Shown piece by piece: positions 63,917 to 64,000 of a DNA stretch of 64,000 nucleotides (within the stretch, counting starts at the first letter, position 1; each line of letters starts with the position of its first letter). The stretch comes from an uncultured bacterium. Its GTDB lineage: Bacteria; Bacillota_I; Bacilli_A; RFN20; CAG-826. The position numbers were made by a program, and so were the translations under genes. The notes beneath the pieces are model-generated. The model did not search any database, was not told the DNA's origin, and saw only the letters and a list, made by a program, of their open reading frames with translations. Location: the NCBI GenBank assembly GCA_949284685.1, contig CASDWE010000002.1:333064-397063 (forward strand), read 5' to 3'.

Positions 63917-64000
63917 ATGGTAGAAAAAAAGTTTAATAAAAGATTTGAAAGCGAAAGATTTGAATTTGGTTATCTTTATGGTCAAAGACGTATTCAGTTT
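63917..64000 (+). CDS. start of an unknown gene, cut by the window end
   Basis: Open reading frame of 28 codons running off the window, beginning MVEKKFNKRFESERFE and continuing FGYLYGQRRIQF. Too short to recognise. It has no Shine-Dalgarno; TATTTA lies shortly before the ATG, as in other leaderless genes of this window. The 99 bases before it (63818-63916) are AT-rich with no clear element. Confidence 0.45.
   Translation, partial: MVEKKFNKRFESERFEFGYLYGQRRIQF

Noticed and set aside
1-64000. CRISPR arrays, insertion sequences, prophage, tRNA or rRNA genes
   Set aside because: No spaced direct repeats, transposase or phage proteins, or tRNA-like cloverleaf outside the tmRNA were found by reading the intergenic regions.

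Overview
The window is AT-rich bacterial DNA with very dense coding. Gene content and order are those of the low-GC Gram-positive line (Bacillota, class Bacilli): pth-mfd-rqcP-tilS-ftsH-dus-lysS, rpsF-ssb-rpsR-gdpP-rplI-dnaB-walJ-rlmH, a tmRNA, FakB/DegV and GdpP. UGA is a stop here (it ends rlmH and the UDP-GlcNAc 2-epimerase gene) and Trp is UGG, so this is not a code-4 mycoplasma. Small gaps, overlapping genes, no sporulation genes in the pth-ftsH block and large BspA-type repeat and lipoproteins suggest a streamlined, probably host-associated uncultured Bacilli lineage; that placement is inference.

Layout. 1-2.6 kb: pyruvate phosphate dikinase, minus strand, C-terminus cut by the window edge. 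2.7-7.1 kb: a TetR-type regulator and the two halves of a heterodimeric ABC exporter, with two repressor-like palindromes upstream. 7.2-10.6 kb: a HAD phosphatase, then an unrecognised 617-residue membrane protein paired with LemA. 10.6-17.9 kb: a surface polysaccharide operon making UDP-glucuronate/UDP-galacturonate and UDP-N-acetyl-L-fucosamine (CapE/CapF/CapG type), with a glycosyltransferase and the initiating phosphoglycosyl transferase. 17.9-20.2 kb: nicotinamidase-like hydrolase, methylglyoxal synthase, GH13 glucosidase. 20.3-37.4 kb: housekeeping genes for translation, repair, replication and c-di-AMP turnover. 37.5-40 kb: a DUF1189-like membrane protein and a cation/proton antiporter. 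40.08-40.45 kb: tmRNA. 40.5-45 kb: a zinc-ribbon membrane protein, two tandem patatin-like proteins, a DegV/FakB fatty-acid-binding protein and a membrane-bound XRE regulator. 45.2-48.9 kb: a small acidic ORF, a polymerase/ligase-like membrane protein, a lipoprotein, a TupA-like ATP-grasp enzyme and a small membrane protein. 49-59.3 kb: an oligopeptide ABC importer operon that also encodes a membrane-anchored leucine-rich-repeat protein and a lipoprotein. 59.3-63.1 kb: flippase plus two glycosyltransferases. 63.1-64 kb: uracil-DNA glycosylase and the start of an unknown gene.

How the parts fit. The polysaccharide machinery is split over three loci: precursor synthesis and chain initiation at 10.6-17.9 kb, a polymerase candidate and TupA-like enzyme near 45-48 kb, and flippase plus transferases at 59-63 kb. 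The patatin-like pair next to FakB suggests lipid hydrolysis linked to fatty-acid handling. Many single genes have a -10 box only 6-10 bases before the ATG and no Shine-Dalgarno, so leaderless mRNAs seem common, while operon-internal genes have good Shine-Dalgarno sites.

The most interesting unexplained items are a compact leader upstream of the degV gene that can form a pseudoknot and hide the only Shine-Dalgarno-like bases, the two patatin-like proteins with complementary deviations in their catalytic motifs, the repeat protein and lipoprotein built into the opp operon, and the paired 617-residue protein/LemA operon. No CRISPR array, tRNA, rRNA, insertion sequence or prophage was seen.
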